NCBI RefSeq assembly: GCF_000218235.1
Contig: NZ_GL945017.1
Coordinates: 399,297-463,296 of the forward strand
Length of the DNA: 64,000 nucleotides
Direction of reading: 5' to 3'
Origin: Hallella multisaccharivorax DSM 17128
GTDB taxonomy: Bacteria; Bacteroidota; Bacteroidia; Bacteroidales; Bacteroidaceae
Made by a program: the position numbers and the translations under genes. The notes under the pieces were generated by a model. That model worked only from the letters and a program-made list of their open reading frames with translations, was not told where the DNA came from and made no database searches. This document shows positions 35,704 through 44,119 of this stretch, in pieces. Positions within the stretch are counted from its first letter, which is position 1; each line of letters starts with the position of its first letter.

Positions 35704-36834
35704 TTATGCCAACAGATGGTAGGTACCTCCAGCATATGCTTTCACCACGCCTTTCATCTCTAATTGGAAAAGCAGAGCAGTGAGCATGCCCGACAAAAGC
35801 CCTGTCTTGACGGCAATGACATCCTGGCGCAGATCATTGGCGCATTGAAGCACGGTGACCACCTTCCGTTCGTCCTCGGTCAGGTCGGGGAAGAGTTGCC
35901 GCTCAATGCCGCCAGCCCGCGCTTTCTCAAGGACAGCTTCGTGTTCCCATCCCATATCGGCCACAAAGTCTTCGGCGGAAGTGATGAGCCCTGCTCCACA
36001 ACTGCGGATAAGATTGTTGCAACCCTCGCTGTATGGTGCACCTACGGGACCGGGGAAAGCAAAGACATCGCGGTTATACTCTTTGGCAATGCGTGTCGTG
36101 ATGAGACCGCCGCCCTTGCGCGCACTCTCCACGAGAATCGTAGCATCGCAGAGGCCCGCCGTGATGCGGTTGCGTCGCACAAAGTTGAGTTTATCAGGCT
36201 GTGTATGCGTCATGTATTCGGTCAGCAGTCCGCCTTGTCCCACCATTTTGTTGGCCGTATCGCGATGTGCCGGCGGATAGAGCGTGTCAAGACCGTGGGC
36301 CAGCACTGCCACGGTGTCCATGCCGTTATCAAGAGCCTCACGATGGGCATGCACATCGATGCCATAGGCCAACCCACTAACGATAAGCGTATCGGGTACC
36401 AAGGCACGCAAATCCCTGACAAAGGCTCTGATGAGGTCTTCCCCGTAGCGGGTGCTATGACGCGTGCCCACGATGTCGATGATGTGGCGCGTGTTAAGAT
36501 TGGCAGTGCCTTTGTAGAAGAGCATCAGCGGTGCGTCGGGAGCCTCCTTGAGCCGATACGGGTATTCGTCATCGTTGAGGCACAGTATGTTTACGTGGTG
36601 TGCCTCGTTCCAAGCTAACTCGTCCTCAATGCGTGTCCGCATCGTGCCGGCACTGTTAAGGTCATCGATAACACGGCGGGGGATGCCTGGAAACAGAGTC
36701 GATAGTTCGCTCCGGCGCTGAAAAATAGCAGTAGCGGAGCCTAACTGCCTATACAGCTCCACGATGGTATTAAGGTGGAAATAGCTGAGCCGCGTAAGAA
36801 TAGCGGTATTGATGAGTTCCTCTCTATTCTGCAT
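35704..36834 (-). CDS. dprA: DNA-processing protein DprA
   Basis: 376 residues with a Rossmann-fold DprA/Smf core: IVGTRHSTRYGEDL, VSGLAYGIDVHAHREAL, VAVLAHGLDTLYPPAH, FVRRNRITAGLCDATILVES and GGGLITTRIAKEYNRDVFAFPG. It binds incoming single-stranded DNA and loads RecA during transformation. An N-terminal helical domain and a C-terminal winged-helix-like part (LSGMLTALLFQLEMKG) are present, so the protein looks complete. Its start overlaps the thioesterase gene by 11 bases. A small hairpin, GGCATAAAG with CTTTATGCC (35686-35710), covers the stop codon. Confidence 0.95.
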   Translation of the reverse strand: MQNREELINTAILTRLSYFHLNTIVELYRQLGSATAIFQRRSELSTLFPGIPRRVIDDLNSAGTMRTRIEDELAWNEAHHVNILCLNDDEYPYRLKEAPDAPLMLFYKGTANLNTRHIIDIVGTRHSTRYGEDLIRAFVRDLRALVPDTLIVSGLAYGIDVHAHREALDNGMDTVAVLAHGLDTLYPPAHRDTANKMVGQGGLLTEYMTHTQPDKLNFVRRNRITAGLCDATILVESARKGGGLITTRIAKEYNRDVFAFPGPVGAPYSEGCNNLIRSCGAGLITSAEDFVADMGWEHEAVLEKARAGGIERQLFPDLTEDERKVVTVLQCANDLRQDVIAVKTGLLSGMLTALLFQLEMKGVVKAYAGGTYHLLA

Positions 36835-37255
36835 TTTCCTGATTGAACTTCTCTATGACGGGAAGAAAAGCATTGTCGTAGTCCTCGCTCTCGCCGAGTC
36901 GGCCATTGATGAGCATCACGAGCTCTACGTCGCCATGGAAACAGAGCATCCCGTCTGCCTCACGGTAGATGTCGTGGCTGAAGATGTAGCGCAGTCCTTC
37001 CTTGCGCACGTTGATGCAGGATAGCATGAAGTCGTCACACCGCAGCGGTGCCTTGAACTTCAGCGTCATGCGCGCCACAACGGGGTCGACATGCTTCTCC
37101 TCATGCAACTTGGCATAGCTGATGCCAAGGCTGTTGATGAAACGGTGACGCGTATGCTCCGTGTAATGGAGATAATTGGCATTGTTGACAATGCCTTCGA
37201 TGTCGCATTCGTAGTCGCGCACCTCCATGCGCGTGGTGAATAAGTATTTTTTCAT
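36824..37255 (-). CDS. Acyl-CoA thioesterase, 4HBT/YbgC-like hotdog fold
   Basis: 143 residues. The N-terminal motif RDYECDIEGIVNNANYLHYTEHTRH corresponds to the YbgC pattern in which an aspartate of the D-x-x-G-x-V segment and the following N-x-x-Y helix form the active site (seen here in CDIEGIVNNANY). Length is normal for a single hotdog domain. It hydrolyses acyl-CoA or acyl-ACP thioesters; the chain-length preference cannot be read. It overlaps dprA by 11 bases and was probably transcribed with it. The region upstream consists of the repeat tract at 37284-37407. Confidence 0.88.
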   Translation of the reverse strand: MKKYLFTTRMEVRDYECDIEGIVNNANYLHYTEHTRHRFINSLGISYAKLHEEKHVDPVVARMTLKFKAPLRCDDFMLSCINVRKEGLRYIFSHDIYREADGMLCFHGDVELVMLINGRLGESEDYDNAFLPVIEKFNQENAE

Positions 37256-37283
37256 AAATATGTGTGTGTCTTGGGGAGAGACC

Positions 37284-37407
37284 TTGATAGACTGTATAGA
37301 CTTGATAGAATTGATAGAATTGATAGACTAAATAGACTCTATAGACAATGTCTATTCTTGTCTATCCTTGTCTATCTCTGTCTATTCCCGTCTATCTTGT
37401 CTATCTC
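37284..37407. repeat. Opposed GATAGAC / GTCTATC tracts forming a large inverted repeat
   Basis: 37284-37346 is a run of TTGATAGA(A/C) and TATAGAC words with roughly a 9-base period. 37349-37407 is a run of TGTCTATC/TGTCTATT words with a 10-base period. The second run is the reverse complement of the first, so the 124 bases could fold into a long hairpin. The tract overlaps the last codons and the stop (37372-37374) of the four-helix-bundle gene. Confidence 0.8.
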
Positions 37408-38133
37408 TTTCCTCAGCCTTTCTATTTCCTCTTGTTGCCTGTAATAGGCTTTCAGGGCGCGTTGCTTCAGATCCTCATACTTGGCCTTCCAATTACTGAC
37501 AGCCGAAAGCAGTTGAGCATTCTCGGCTTTGAGCCGGATATTCTCAGCCTCCAAACTTTTCATCTTGGAATCCTGTTCTTTACGGTAGCCGGTACGAGCT
37601 GCATACATGCGCTCCTTGATGCCACCCTCTGTCACAAAGTCTTTCTGGAGCTTCTTAAGATAGGAGTTGATCATGGCATCGACCTGATAGCAGAGAGTAA
37701 GACATGTGTTGGCAAACTCCTCAGCCGACCATTTCTCAGCAAAAGACAAATAATCTTTAGGCTCATTGTGACTTCTCGTATACTCTAACAGCATGCTGTA
37801 GCGTGCGTCGCCTTCTTTCCATAGAGTATATTTCCCATTGTGAAGAAAATCCTTGTAGTCTTCCAAGAGCTCCCTGATACTTCCTCTTGCCACATTGACC
37901 AGCTTGAGCTCCATTTCCGTTGACGATTTGCCGTCTTCTGATCCCTCTACAATGTTTTGCTTGCCCGAACGTGCTGCCTGCACCATCTGATCTACCGTGC
38001 GGTCTCCACTGATGGGAAGAAACCGTCGACAGAAGATGAAGGTGAGCTGATATATAGCATCAGATTTATGGTAAAAGTAAAGCTTGCGCCAATCATTGCC
38101 TTGCCTGAGCACTGTTGGGATATCCTTTTCCAT
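37372..38133 (-). CDS. Four-helix-bundle suffix-domain protein
   Basis: 253 residues. The N-terminal two thirds match the S23/intervening-sequence-type four-helix bundle with the signature QAARSGKQNIVEGS and RGSIRELLEDYKDFL. A suffix region follows (FANTCLTLCYQVDAM, TEGGIKERMYAAR). The C-terminal third (about 185-245) is a coiled coil with leucine and charged heptads (SLEAENIRLKAENAQLL, YYRQQEEIERLRKEI). The family is related to proteins in 23S rRNA intervening sequences and to Avd accessory proteins of diversity-generating retroelements; its function in Bacteroidota is unknown. The final residues (KIDGNRQR) and the stop are encoded by the flanking TCTATC repeat. Similar repeats lie upstream as well. 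Confidence 0.82.
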   Translation of the reverse strand: MEKDIPTVLRQGNDWRKLYFYHKSDAIYQLTFIFCRRFLPISGDRTVDQMVQAARSGKQNIVEGSEDGKSSTEMELKLVNVARGSIRELLEDYKDFLHNGKYTLWKEGDARYSMLLEYTRSHNEPKDYLSFAEKWSAEEFANTCLTLCYQVDAMINSYLKKLQKDFVTEGGIKERMYAARTGYRKEQDSKMKSLEAENIRLKAENAQLLSAVSNWKAKYEDLKQRALKAYYRQQEEIERLRKEIDKIDGNRQR

Positions 38134-38142
38134 TGTTTTTAA

Positions 38143-38192
38143 AGTCTATTCTGTCTATCCAATCTATTCTGTCTACTTTGTCTATCTTGCCT
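38143..38192. repeat. GTCTATC-type tract upstream of the four-helix-bundle gene
   Basis: Words GTCTATTCT, GTCTATCC, ATCTATTCT, GTCTACTTT and GTCTATCTT in tandem, in the same orientation as 37349-37407. The tract supplies the TAG stop (38182-38184) of the DUF2851 gene and fills the 48-base gap before the four-helix-bundle start. Confidence 0.8.
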
Positions 38193-39492
38193 CTTTCCCC
38201 CTCCCTTTCAAGTATTCGTATCCGAATCGACAGCGGAGACAGTCGTGCCGGTCGCAGTATTCGTTCTTCAGTTGTATCAGGGCCTGACTGTCACCGGCGT
38301 TTTCCACCGAGAGCCCTACCTCCTGCCAGTTGCGCGTGATGTGGTTATCCTCTGCCTTCAGTTGTTCAAGGAAGTCGAAAGCGCGGTCACAGAGCGCGTC
38401 GTCCTGCCGATAGCGGCCATAGGCAAAGAAAACCGGTACAACCGTGTTGATAAGCAAGAGGTTGAGCGAAGCCTCGGAGAGATGCTTCTTGCTGGTCTTA
38501 CTCTCGCAGCCGAAGGCATAATGGGTTTGCCAGTAGTCCGTGACCTTGGTCATGAGCAGTGTCTTCGCGCTCTTGATATCTTTGCAGTCGATGAGCTGTG
38601 AGAGACTCGCCTTGCGCTGATAATAAAGATTAGCAAGCTGTGAGATGCGAATATGCGGAAAGTTCTGCGGTCGCAAGCGCAGAAAACGCCAGAGGTGGAA
38701 GTCTATGGGGTGCAATGAGTACTTGTGTGCGAGATACTGGTACTCGTTGTTGAGCTTGAAGAGATACTCGTCGGCAAGGGCTGCTGTGCGGTGGCGCTCC
38801 GGCACAGAAAGCGGATTGAGCAGTCCGGCCTGTCCCATGAAGATGGCCTCTATCTGGAAGAGATTGTCGCTATGGCGCGCTACATCGTTGAGCGGGATAC
38901 TGAGGGCCCATTGCTCCATCGCTTCTGCATTGATGCCGAAGCCATAGTTGCGCGCCATGGTCACGAAGTAAGCCGCTTCCCACGAACCTTGACAGCGGTC
39001 GGCGCGCCGCTTGATGTCTTCCGTCTTGCGCTCCAACCGCTCTGTCTCCAAGGCACTCATCCACGAATGCTTCATCAGTTGGCTGAGCGATGGGATAATC
39101 TTATAGCACGGAGGATAACTGTCAGTCTTGAGCAGCTCCTCGTAGTTCAGACGAATGTGCTCGGGTACGGCAAGTTCCATCTGTGGTGGCCGCATACCAC
39201 TATCAGTCACGACCTGCGTGTCCGCCTTGCCTACAACATGAAGCACCACATTATTATATAGCGCGTCTTTTTCATGCCCGTGAAGAAACCAGTCGCTGGC
39301 TTTGTCGTGAATCTCCACGTTACCGACCCATAACTGTCCATCTATCTTCACCTCTGCGTTGAAGAAGTCAGGACCGGCATTGTGGTTATGCAGTCCGGGG
39401 TCTATTACCTCTACCTCTCTTCCCTCCGTCGTGTGGAGACCACTGACGGGGAAGAGCCGGTGTTTCCAGCAATAGTGCAAGAGTTGTTCCAT
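38182..39492 (-). CDS. DUF2851-family protein
   Basis: 436 residues, soluble, no signal peptide. It is recognised by the start MEQLLHYCWKHRLFP and the segments DPGLHNHNAGPDFFNAEVKI and VGNVEIHDKASDWFLHGH, which are conserved in this Bacteroidota family. The repeated pattern of acidic and histidine residues in these segments (NAGPDFFNA, GNVEIH, DWFLHGH) suggests a nuclease-like metal site, but that is inference. The C-terminal cysteines (CDRHDCLRCRFG) could form a metal-binding knuckle. The start at 39490-39492 lies about 20 bases from a good -7 box; a frame extending to 39729 would run through the terminator and the next gene. Confidence 0.85.
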   Translation of the reverse strand: MEQLLHYCWKHRLFPVSGLHTTEGREVEVIDPGLHNHNAGPDFFNAEVKIDGQLWVGNVEIHDKASDWFLHGHEKDALYNNVVLHVVGKADTQVVTDSGMRPPQMELAVPEHIRLNYEELLKTDSYPPCYKIIPSLSQLMKHSWMSALETERLERKTEDIKRRADRCQGSWEAAYFVTMARNYGFGINAEAMEQWALSIPLNDVARHSDNLFQIEAIFMGQAGLLNPLSVPERHRTAALADEYLFKLNNEYQYLAHKYSLHPIDFHLWRFLRLRPQNFPHIRISQLANLYYQRKASLSQLIDCKDIKSAKTLLMTKVTDYWQTHYAFGCESKTSKKHLSEASLNLLLINTVVPVFFAYGRYRQDDALCDRAFDFLEQLKAEDNHITRNWQEVGLSVENAGDSQALIQLKNEYCDRHDCLRCRFGYEYLKGRGKEAR

Positions 39493-39512
39493 GAGCTTTC
39501 TGTTTCTAAAGG

Positions 39513-39520
39513 CAAAGATA
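39513..39520 (-). promoter_or_regulatory. -7 promoter box for the DUF2851 gene
   Basis: TATCTTTG on the minus strand, immediately behind the terminator at 39524-39564; the leader would be about 15 bases. Confidence 0.55.
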
Positions 39521-39523
39521 AAG

Positions 39524-39564
39524 AAAAATCCCGAACCGTTAATTGAATAACCTGGGATTTTTTT
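39524..39564. terminator. Terminator after the beta-barrel gene
   Basis: AAAAATCCC (39524-39532) pairs with GGGATTTTT (39554-39562), with an inner GTTA/TAAC stem. A/T runs on both sides allow bidirectional use; it mainly ends the leftward PCMD/beta-barrel operon. Confidence 0.75.
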
Positions 39565-39590
39565 AAAACTTATTTCTTCCTGTACCTCCG

Positions 39591-40391
39591 TCAGAATCTG
39601 TAACCGAAGCCGAAGTTCAGATAAAGCGGATGCATCGTAAACGTTACGGTATGGAAGTCGGATTTGAAGATGTTGTTGAATGCATAGCTCAAATTTCCAA
39701 ACAGGAAGAAATGGCGATAGGCGTTCCAAGTCGCTCCTATCTGCGTACCCCAGTTGAAGCGGCGCAGGTCATCGTCAAAGTTGTAGTTGGCGGAGCTCCC
39801 CTCGGTGAATGTCACTTTCTCGCCTACAGGTGTACCGTTGCGCAGATAACCGTCGCTTACGTATCCGTTGAACTCACCGTCGAGACGACAGGTGACGAAC
39901 AGGCCGGCGCGCACCTTCCAGCGGTCATTGAAACTATAGTTAGCTGTGATGGGGATGGTGATGTTTGTACTGCTGTAGTTCGTCTTGTCGTAACCCGTGT
40001 AGTAACCTGCTACGCGGTCGCCGTCCTGGATAATCTCTGTGTGATAGCTCTTCACGCGTGCACCTGTAGACATGCGCATAGCTTCAATTTTGACACCTGC
40101 TGCCACACCCCATCTGTGCTCTTTGCCTAACCATTTCGTCACAGTTCCTTCGAGTGTACCGTTTAGCTTAGGGTCAAAACTGCTGATGTGTCGTATCTCA
40201 CGGGGCAGGCCCAATGGAGTGGCGCCACCGACATTGAGCCCGGCTTTCAGTTCAAGCTCCCAGCCTTTGGATGACATCTGCCGGAGGGCTGCATCACGGT
40301 CCCCGATGTTGTTCTGGGCCCAGGCGGTGAGGGGAACGCCTGTGGCCAATAAGATGTTGGTAATAAATAAGAGCGTTACCTTGTTTTTCAT
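39591..40391 (-). CDS. Outer-membrane beta-barrel (porin-like) protein
   Basis: 266 residues from the ATG at 40389-40391 (MKNKVTLLFITNILLA), with a signal peptide ending near TAWAQ. The mature part has alternating strands with aromatic girdles (WELELKAGLNVGG, RWGVAAGVKIEAM, NITIPITANYSFN, WKVRAGLFVTC, FFLFGNLSYAF) and a terminal FGFGYRF, as in small OMP beta-barrels. An ATG 15 bases upstream (40406) would overlap the preceding gene by 14 bases and is less likely for signal-peptide shape. It is co-transcribed with the PCMD gene; a shared role at the cell surface is likely but unknown. Confidence 0.85.
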   Translation of the reverse strand: MKNKVTLLFITNILLATGVPLTAWAQNNIGDRDAALRQMSSKGWELELKAGLNVGGATPLGLPREIRHISSFDPKLNGTLEGTVTKWLGKEHRWGVAAGVKIEAMRMSTGARVKSYHTEIIQDGDRVAGYYTGYDKTNYSSTNITIPITANYSFNDRWKVRAGLFVTCRLDGEFNGYVSDGYLRNGTPVGEKVTFTEGSSANYNFDDDLRRFNWGTQIGATWNAYRHFFLFGNLSYAFNNIFKSDFHTVTFTMHPLYLNFGFGYRF

Positions 40392-40392
40392 G

Positions 40393-41604
40393 TTAATATG
40401 CTTCATAGTTGATGTGGAACTCATCGATGTAGAGCGTGCTGCCTACGGCGCCCTGGAACTTAGCTCCGTCCTTACTCGAAGATGCTACGATGGCGATGCT
40501 ATACTTGCCCTGAATCATCTTGTTGTAGTCGAAGGTCTTGCCGTTCATCGGCTCGAAATGGATGGTGAACTTTTTCCACTCGTCGGTTTCCCTGCGGTCG
40601 GTGAGCTCTGCCTTCAGCACGATATTAGGACTCTTCGTGGCACTTCTGTCTCCATCGGTACCATCGAGCCATGGCACGTCTTTCGTCACTTCGAACACTA
40701 CGGCATAGAGTGCAAAGTCATCCTTCGCGCCACGGATGGGGTTCATGTTCTTATCCGTCACTGTAAGGCCTGCTTTGTACTTATAATAACCGGTGAGTGA
40801 CAGTGGTCTCGTGTTGAAGAATGGAATACCGAAGTGAGTGGAGGCTGCCATGTCACCCATATTCACGGAGAATGTGCCAAGGAAGATGTTACCAGCAGCA
40901 ATTGGTGCACCAAATGTCTTTCCAAGTGCTCCCGTGCTGATGGTTGTCAGCTTAGCGCATTTCCCTTCCACGCCACCGTCTGTCTGGCTAGTAGGGTAAT
41001 CAGTCGGCTTGGGATTGAAAGACAAGAGCGTAATCATGACACCCGGGTTGCCGCTTCCCCAGTCAACCTGCTGACCGCCAATCCTCTCGTAGAATATCTG
41101 GAAGAGAGGGTTGCCAGTGCCGTCGCCGTCAGTGTCATACGTGTAATAGCGTATGTCGTCGAAATGGAAGTCGGAAGGCGTAGCGTTGTTAGCAATGCGC
41201 ACGGTATATTTCTTCTGCCATTTTCCGTCCTGTGAGGTCACAGTGTAAGTCTGTGGTGTAGCCTCGTCGATGGAATCGGGCAGACCATCGTCTTCATTGA
41301 TCTTCTGCGGGTTCGGTACACGTTTGAAGAACTGGCGCTTTGTGCCGCTGGCGGGCTCTATCGTGGCACCTTCGGTAAGTGTGAACAGTGGAGCGAGAAT
41401 ACTGTCGCGCGTGTTGGCGTAGATCGTAATCTCATTGTTTGTTATTACCGGCTTGCGGATGAGGAGGCTGTCGGCGCCGAGGCTCACTCCCGTGATATCG
41501 GCTTCAGCATTCAGAGCCTCTTCTTTGATGCATGAGGAGAGCGAGGGCGTCATCACAACAGCAAAGAGAAACACTCTTCCCCATTTGTATACATTCTTGT
41601 GCAT
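40393..41604 (-). CDS. PCMD-domain (putative carbohydrate metabolism domain) lipoprotein
   Basis: 403 residues with a lipoprotein signal (FLFAVVMTPSLSSC). After an N-terminal Ig-like/DUF-type part (about 30-150, ITIYANTRDSILAPLFTL, TYTVTSQDGKWQKKYTV), the C-terminal PCMD part (about 150-403) carries TGYYKYKAGL, WKKFTIHFEP and STLYIDEFHINYEAY. Such proteins are jelly-roll, carbohydrate-associated surface lipoproteins of Bacteroidota; ligands are mostly unknown. The stop nearly touches the beta-barrel start (2 bases). The 254-base gap upstream, up to dapB, holds only the dapB promoter box. Confidence 0.82.
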   Translation of the reverse strand: MHKNVYKWGRVFLFAVVMTPSLSSCIKEEALNAEADITGVSLGADSLLIRKPVITNNEITIYANTRDSILAPLFTLTEGATIEPASGTKRQFFKRVPNPQKINEDDGLPDSIDEATPQTYTVTSQDGKWQKKYTVRIANNATPSDFHFDDIRYYTYDTDGDGTGNPLFQIFYERIGGQQVDWGSGNPGVMITLLSFNPKPTDYPTSQTDGGVEGKCAKLTTISTGALGKTFGAPIAAGNIFLGTFSVNMGDMAASTHFGIPFFNTRPLSLTGYYKYKAGLTVTDKNMNPIRGAKDDFALYAVVFEVTKDVPWLDGTDGDRSATKSPNIVLKAELTDRRETDEWKKFTIHFEPMNGKTFDYNKMIQGKYSIAIVASSSKDGAKFQGAVGSTLYIDEFHINYEAY

Positions 41605-41777
41605 ATAATAAATATAATTTGTTACCTTGATATAATCAATTGTAAAATTACTGCTTTTTCCTCAATTAGATACTTTTGAAGGAATTAAAACACTTTAATT
41701 TGCAATAATAATGTGTGTCTTGTGGTGATTTAGAATAATTTATGCTGCATAGGAATCGCTTTTCGCCATAAAATAGC

Positions 41778-41785
41778 TAATTTTG
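41778..41785 (+). promoter_or_regulatory. -7 promoter box for the dapB-lepB operon
   Basis: TAATTTTG matches TAnnTTTG; no TTTG is seen at the -33 distance. The leader is about 65 bases. Confidence 0.5.
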
Positions 41786-41858
41786 CAGAGAATAGTGCAG
41801 GGGCAGCTCCCGTGGCCGCCCGCACCCTATAATGATTTTGAACAAATAATAATCGATT

Positions 41859-42614
41859 ATGAAGATAGCATTGATTGGTTACGGTAAGATGGGGCACATG
41901 ATAGAGCAGGTTGCCTTGGAGCGTGGCCACGAGATTGTATGTACAATTGACGTTAACAATCCTGAGGATTTCGACTCTCCCGCCTTTGCCTCGGCGGATG
42001 TCGCTATCGAGTTTACCAACCCTTCAGCAGCCTATGGCAATTATCTCAAGGCCTTCAAGCACAACGTGAAGGTTGTCTCTGGTTCAACGGGATGGATGAA
42101 AGATCACAAGGCTGATGTGGAGGCACTGTGCAGAAACGGCAGGCAGACCTTGTTCTGGGCCAGCAACTTTTCCGTGGGCGTGGCTATTTTCCAGGCTGTT
42201 AACAAAAAGTTGGCTGAGATCATGAACGGCTTCTCACAGTACGATGTGTGTGAGACCGAGACCCATCATATCCACAAGCTTGATGCTCCTTCGGGTACAG
42301 CTATCACACTTGCTGAGGACATTGTGGAGCGCCTCGATCGCAAGAACGGCTGGAAGCTCGGCACGACGACATGGGACGACGGCCGTGTGGAAGGTTCTGA
42401 GGACCATAAGCCTGATGAGATACTTATCAACAGTATCCGTCACGATGAGGTGCCCGGTATCCATAGCATCAACTATAACTCAGAGGCTGACGAGATCACC
42501 ATCACTCACAGTGCCCACTCGCGCAAAGGCTTTGCGCTCGGTGCTGTGCTCGCCGCTGAGTATACGAAGAGCCACTCAGGATTGCTTACTACCAGTGACT
42601 TATTTAAATTTTAG
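41859..42614 (+). CDS. dapB: 4-hydroxy-tetrahydrodipicolinate reductase
   Basis: 251 residues. The Rossmann start is shortened (ALIGYGKMGHMIEQ), followed by SGSTGWM, the catalytic segment ETHHIHKLDAPSGTA with the His-His pair and lysine, and the C-terminal HSAHSRKGFALGAVLAAEY. It performs the NAD(P)H-dependent reduction step in lysine and diaminopimelate synthesis. Length is typical for Bacteroidota DapB. It is followed by lepB after 14 bases in one operon. Confidence 0.96.
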   Translation: MKIALIGYGKMGHMIEQVALERGHEIVCTIDVNNPEDFDSPAFASADVAIEFTNPSAAYGNYLKAFKHNVKVVSGSTGWMKDHKADVEALCRNGRQTLFWASNFSVGVAIFQAVNKKLAEIMNGFSQYDVCETETHHIHKLDAPSGTAITLAEDIVERLDRKNGWKLGTTTWDDGRVEGSEDHKPDEILINSIRHDEVPGIHSINYNSEADEITITHSAHSRKGFALGAVLAAEYTKSHSGLLTTSDLFKF

Positions 42615-42628
42615 AAGTCCAGTAAATT

Positions 42629-44104
42629 ATGATTGACAAGGAAAAAGCTTCGATGAACATGAAGAAGCAATGGGCGAAGTTCAGCATTGCTTTCTTCTTC
42701 TATGTGCTTTTCATTATATGGATATCACCGCGTACCATCACGGGATGGATTCTGACACTTCTCGGCGCACTTTTCATCTTTGACTGCTATGTATCGAAGA
42801 AGGTGCGGTGGCAGTGGTGGAAAGAGGCTGAAGGTCCCGTGCGCTTTATCATGAGTTGGGTCGACGCCCTCATCTTCGCGCTTGTAGCTGTGTATTTCAT
42901 CAACCTCTTCCTCTTCCAGAACTATGTCATTCCATCTTCCTCGTTGGAGAAGAGCTTGCTCACGGGCGACTATCTCTTCGTCTCCAAAGTGAGCTATGGC
43001 CCGCGAATCCCTGAGACGCCACTGACGATGCCTCTCACCCAGCACACGCTGCCAATCATCAAGACCAAGAGCTATATCTCCTGGCCGCATTGGGACTACC
43101 GCAGGATGAAAGGCTTTGGGCACGTGAAGCTCAACGACATTGTTGTCTTCAACTACCCCAGCGGTGACACTATCGTCACCGAAGAGCGTTACCAGGGACC
43201 CGATTTCTACGGTGACCTCGTCTATCCTCTCGGAATGCAGATCTATAAGGAGGGCAATACCAACCCCGTGAATCCCGCCTCACTGAACTGCCAGCAGCAA
43301 ATGGATTTCTTTGCGATGATCTATTCTCTCGGCCGTAACTACATCGCCAATAACCCCAATGAGTTTGGATCTATTGACTACCGACCGACTGATCGCCGCG
43401 AAAATTATGTCAAGCGCTGTGTAGGCCTTCCCGGCCAAACCTTGCAAATCAAGAATCGTATTGTCTATCTCGATGGCAAGCCTAACAAAGAGCCTGATAA
43501 GGTACAGTACACCTATTATGTGAAGCTCGCCACCGACCACATTCCCGATGAGATTCTCAAGGAGCTGAACATCTCGATGGAAGACCTCACCACGCTCAAT
43601 CAGATGGGCTACATGCCGCTCACCAAACGAGCCGTGGCATTCCTCTCCAAACGCAAGGACCTCGTGAAGAGCATCAGGCTCAACACCGATGCAGCGCCTT
43701 CCATCAGTCTCTATCCGCACAATATCGTGACCAACTGGACAGTAGACAACTATGGCCCAATTTGGATTCCGAAGAAGGGCGCTACACTGAAGCTCAACAT
43801 GAACAACATCGCCATCTACGAGCGGCCTATCCGTGTGTATGAGCACAACACGCTCGTGGTGAAGAACAACCGTATCTATATCAACGGCAAGCCCGCGACG
43901 AGCTATACGTTCAAGATGGACTATTACTGGATGATGGGTGACAACCGCCACAACTCTGAGGACTCACGTTACTGGGGGTTCGTGCCTGAGGATCATATCG
44001 TAGGTAAGCCTATCTTCATCTGGTGGAGCTCGGACCCCGACCGCAAGGGTCTCTCCCGTGTCAGGTGGAACCGTTTGTTCAACTGGGTAGACAAAATCAA
44101 GTAA
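42629..44104 (+). CDS. lepB: Signal peptidase I
   Basis: 491 residues, with N-terminal membrane segments (FSIAFFFYVLFIIWISP, ALIFALVAVYFINLFLF). The nucleophile is Ser105 in VIPSSSLEKSL, with leucine where methionine is usual. The general base is Lys262 in NYVKRCVGLPGQTLQI. DYYWMMGDNRHNSEDSRYWGFVPEDHIVG is box E (seen as MGDNRHNSEDSRYWG). It is larger than E. coli LepB because of a long insertion between the Ser and Lys boxes, as is common in Bacteroidota. It cleaves export signals at the inner membrane. Later in-frame ATGs at 42653 and 42659 are alternative starts. A degenerate paralogue follows after 15 bases. Confidence 0.94.
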   Translation: MIDKEKASMNMKKQWAKFSIAFFFYVLFIIWISPRTITGWILTLLGALFIFDCYVSKKVRWQWWKEAEGPVRFIMSWVDALIFALVAVYFINLFLFQNYVIPSSSLEKSLLTGDYLFVSKVSYGPRIPETPLTMPLTQHTLPIIKTKSYISWPHWDYRRMKGFGHVKLNDIVVFNYPSGDTIVTEERYQGPDFYGDLVYPLGMQIYKEGNTNPVNPASLNCQQQMDFFAMIYSLGRNYIANNPNEFGSIDYRPTDRRENYVKRCVGLPGQTLQIKNRIVYLDGKPNKEPDKVQYTYYVKLATDHIPDEILKELNISMEDLTTLNQMGYMPLTKRAVAFLSKRKDLVKSIRLNTDAAPSISLYPHNIVTNWTVDNYGPIWIPKKGATLKLNMNNIAIYERPIRVYEHNTLVVKNNRIYINGKPATSYTFKMDYYWMMGDNRHNSEDSRYWGFVPEDHIVGKPIFIWWSSDPDRKGLSRVRWNRLFNWVDKIK

Positions 44105-44119
44105 GACGATTTTAGCATT

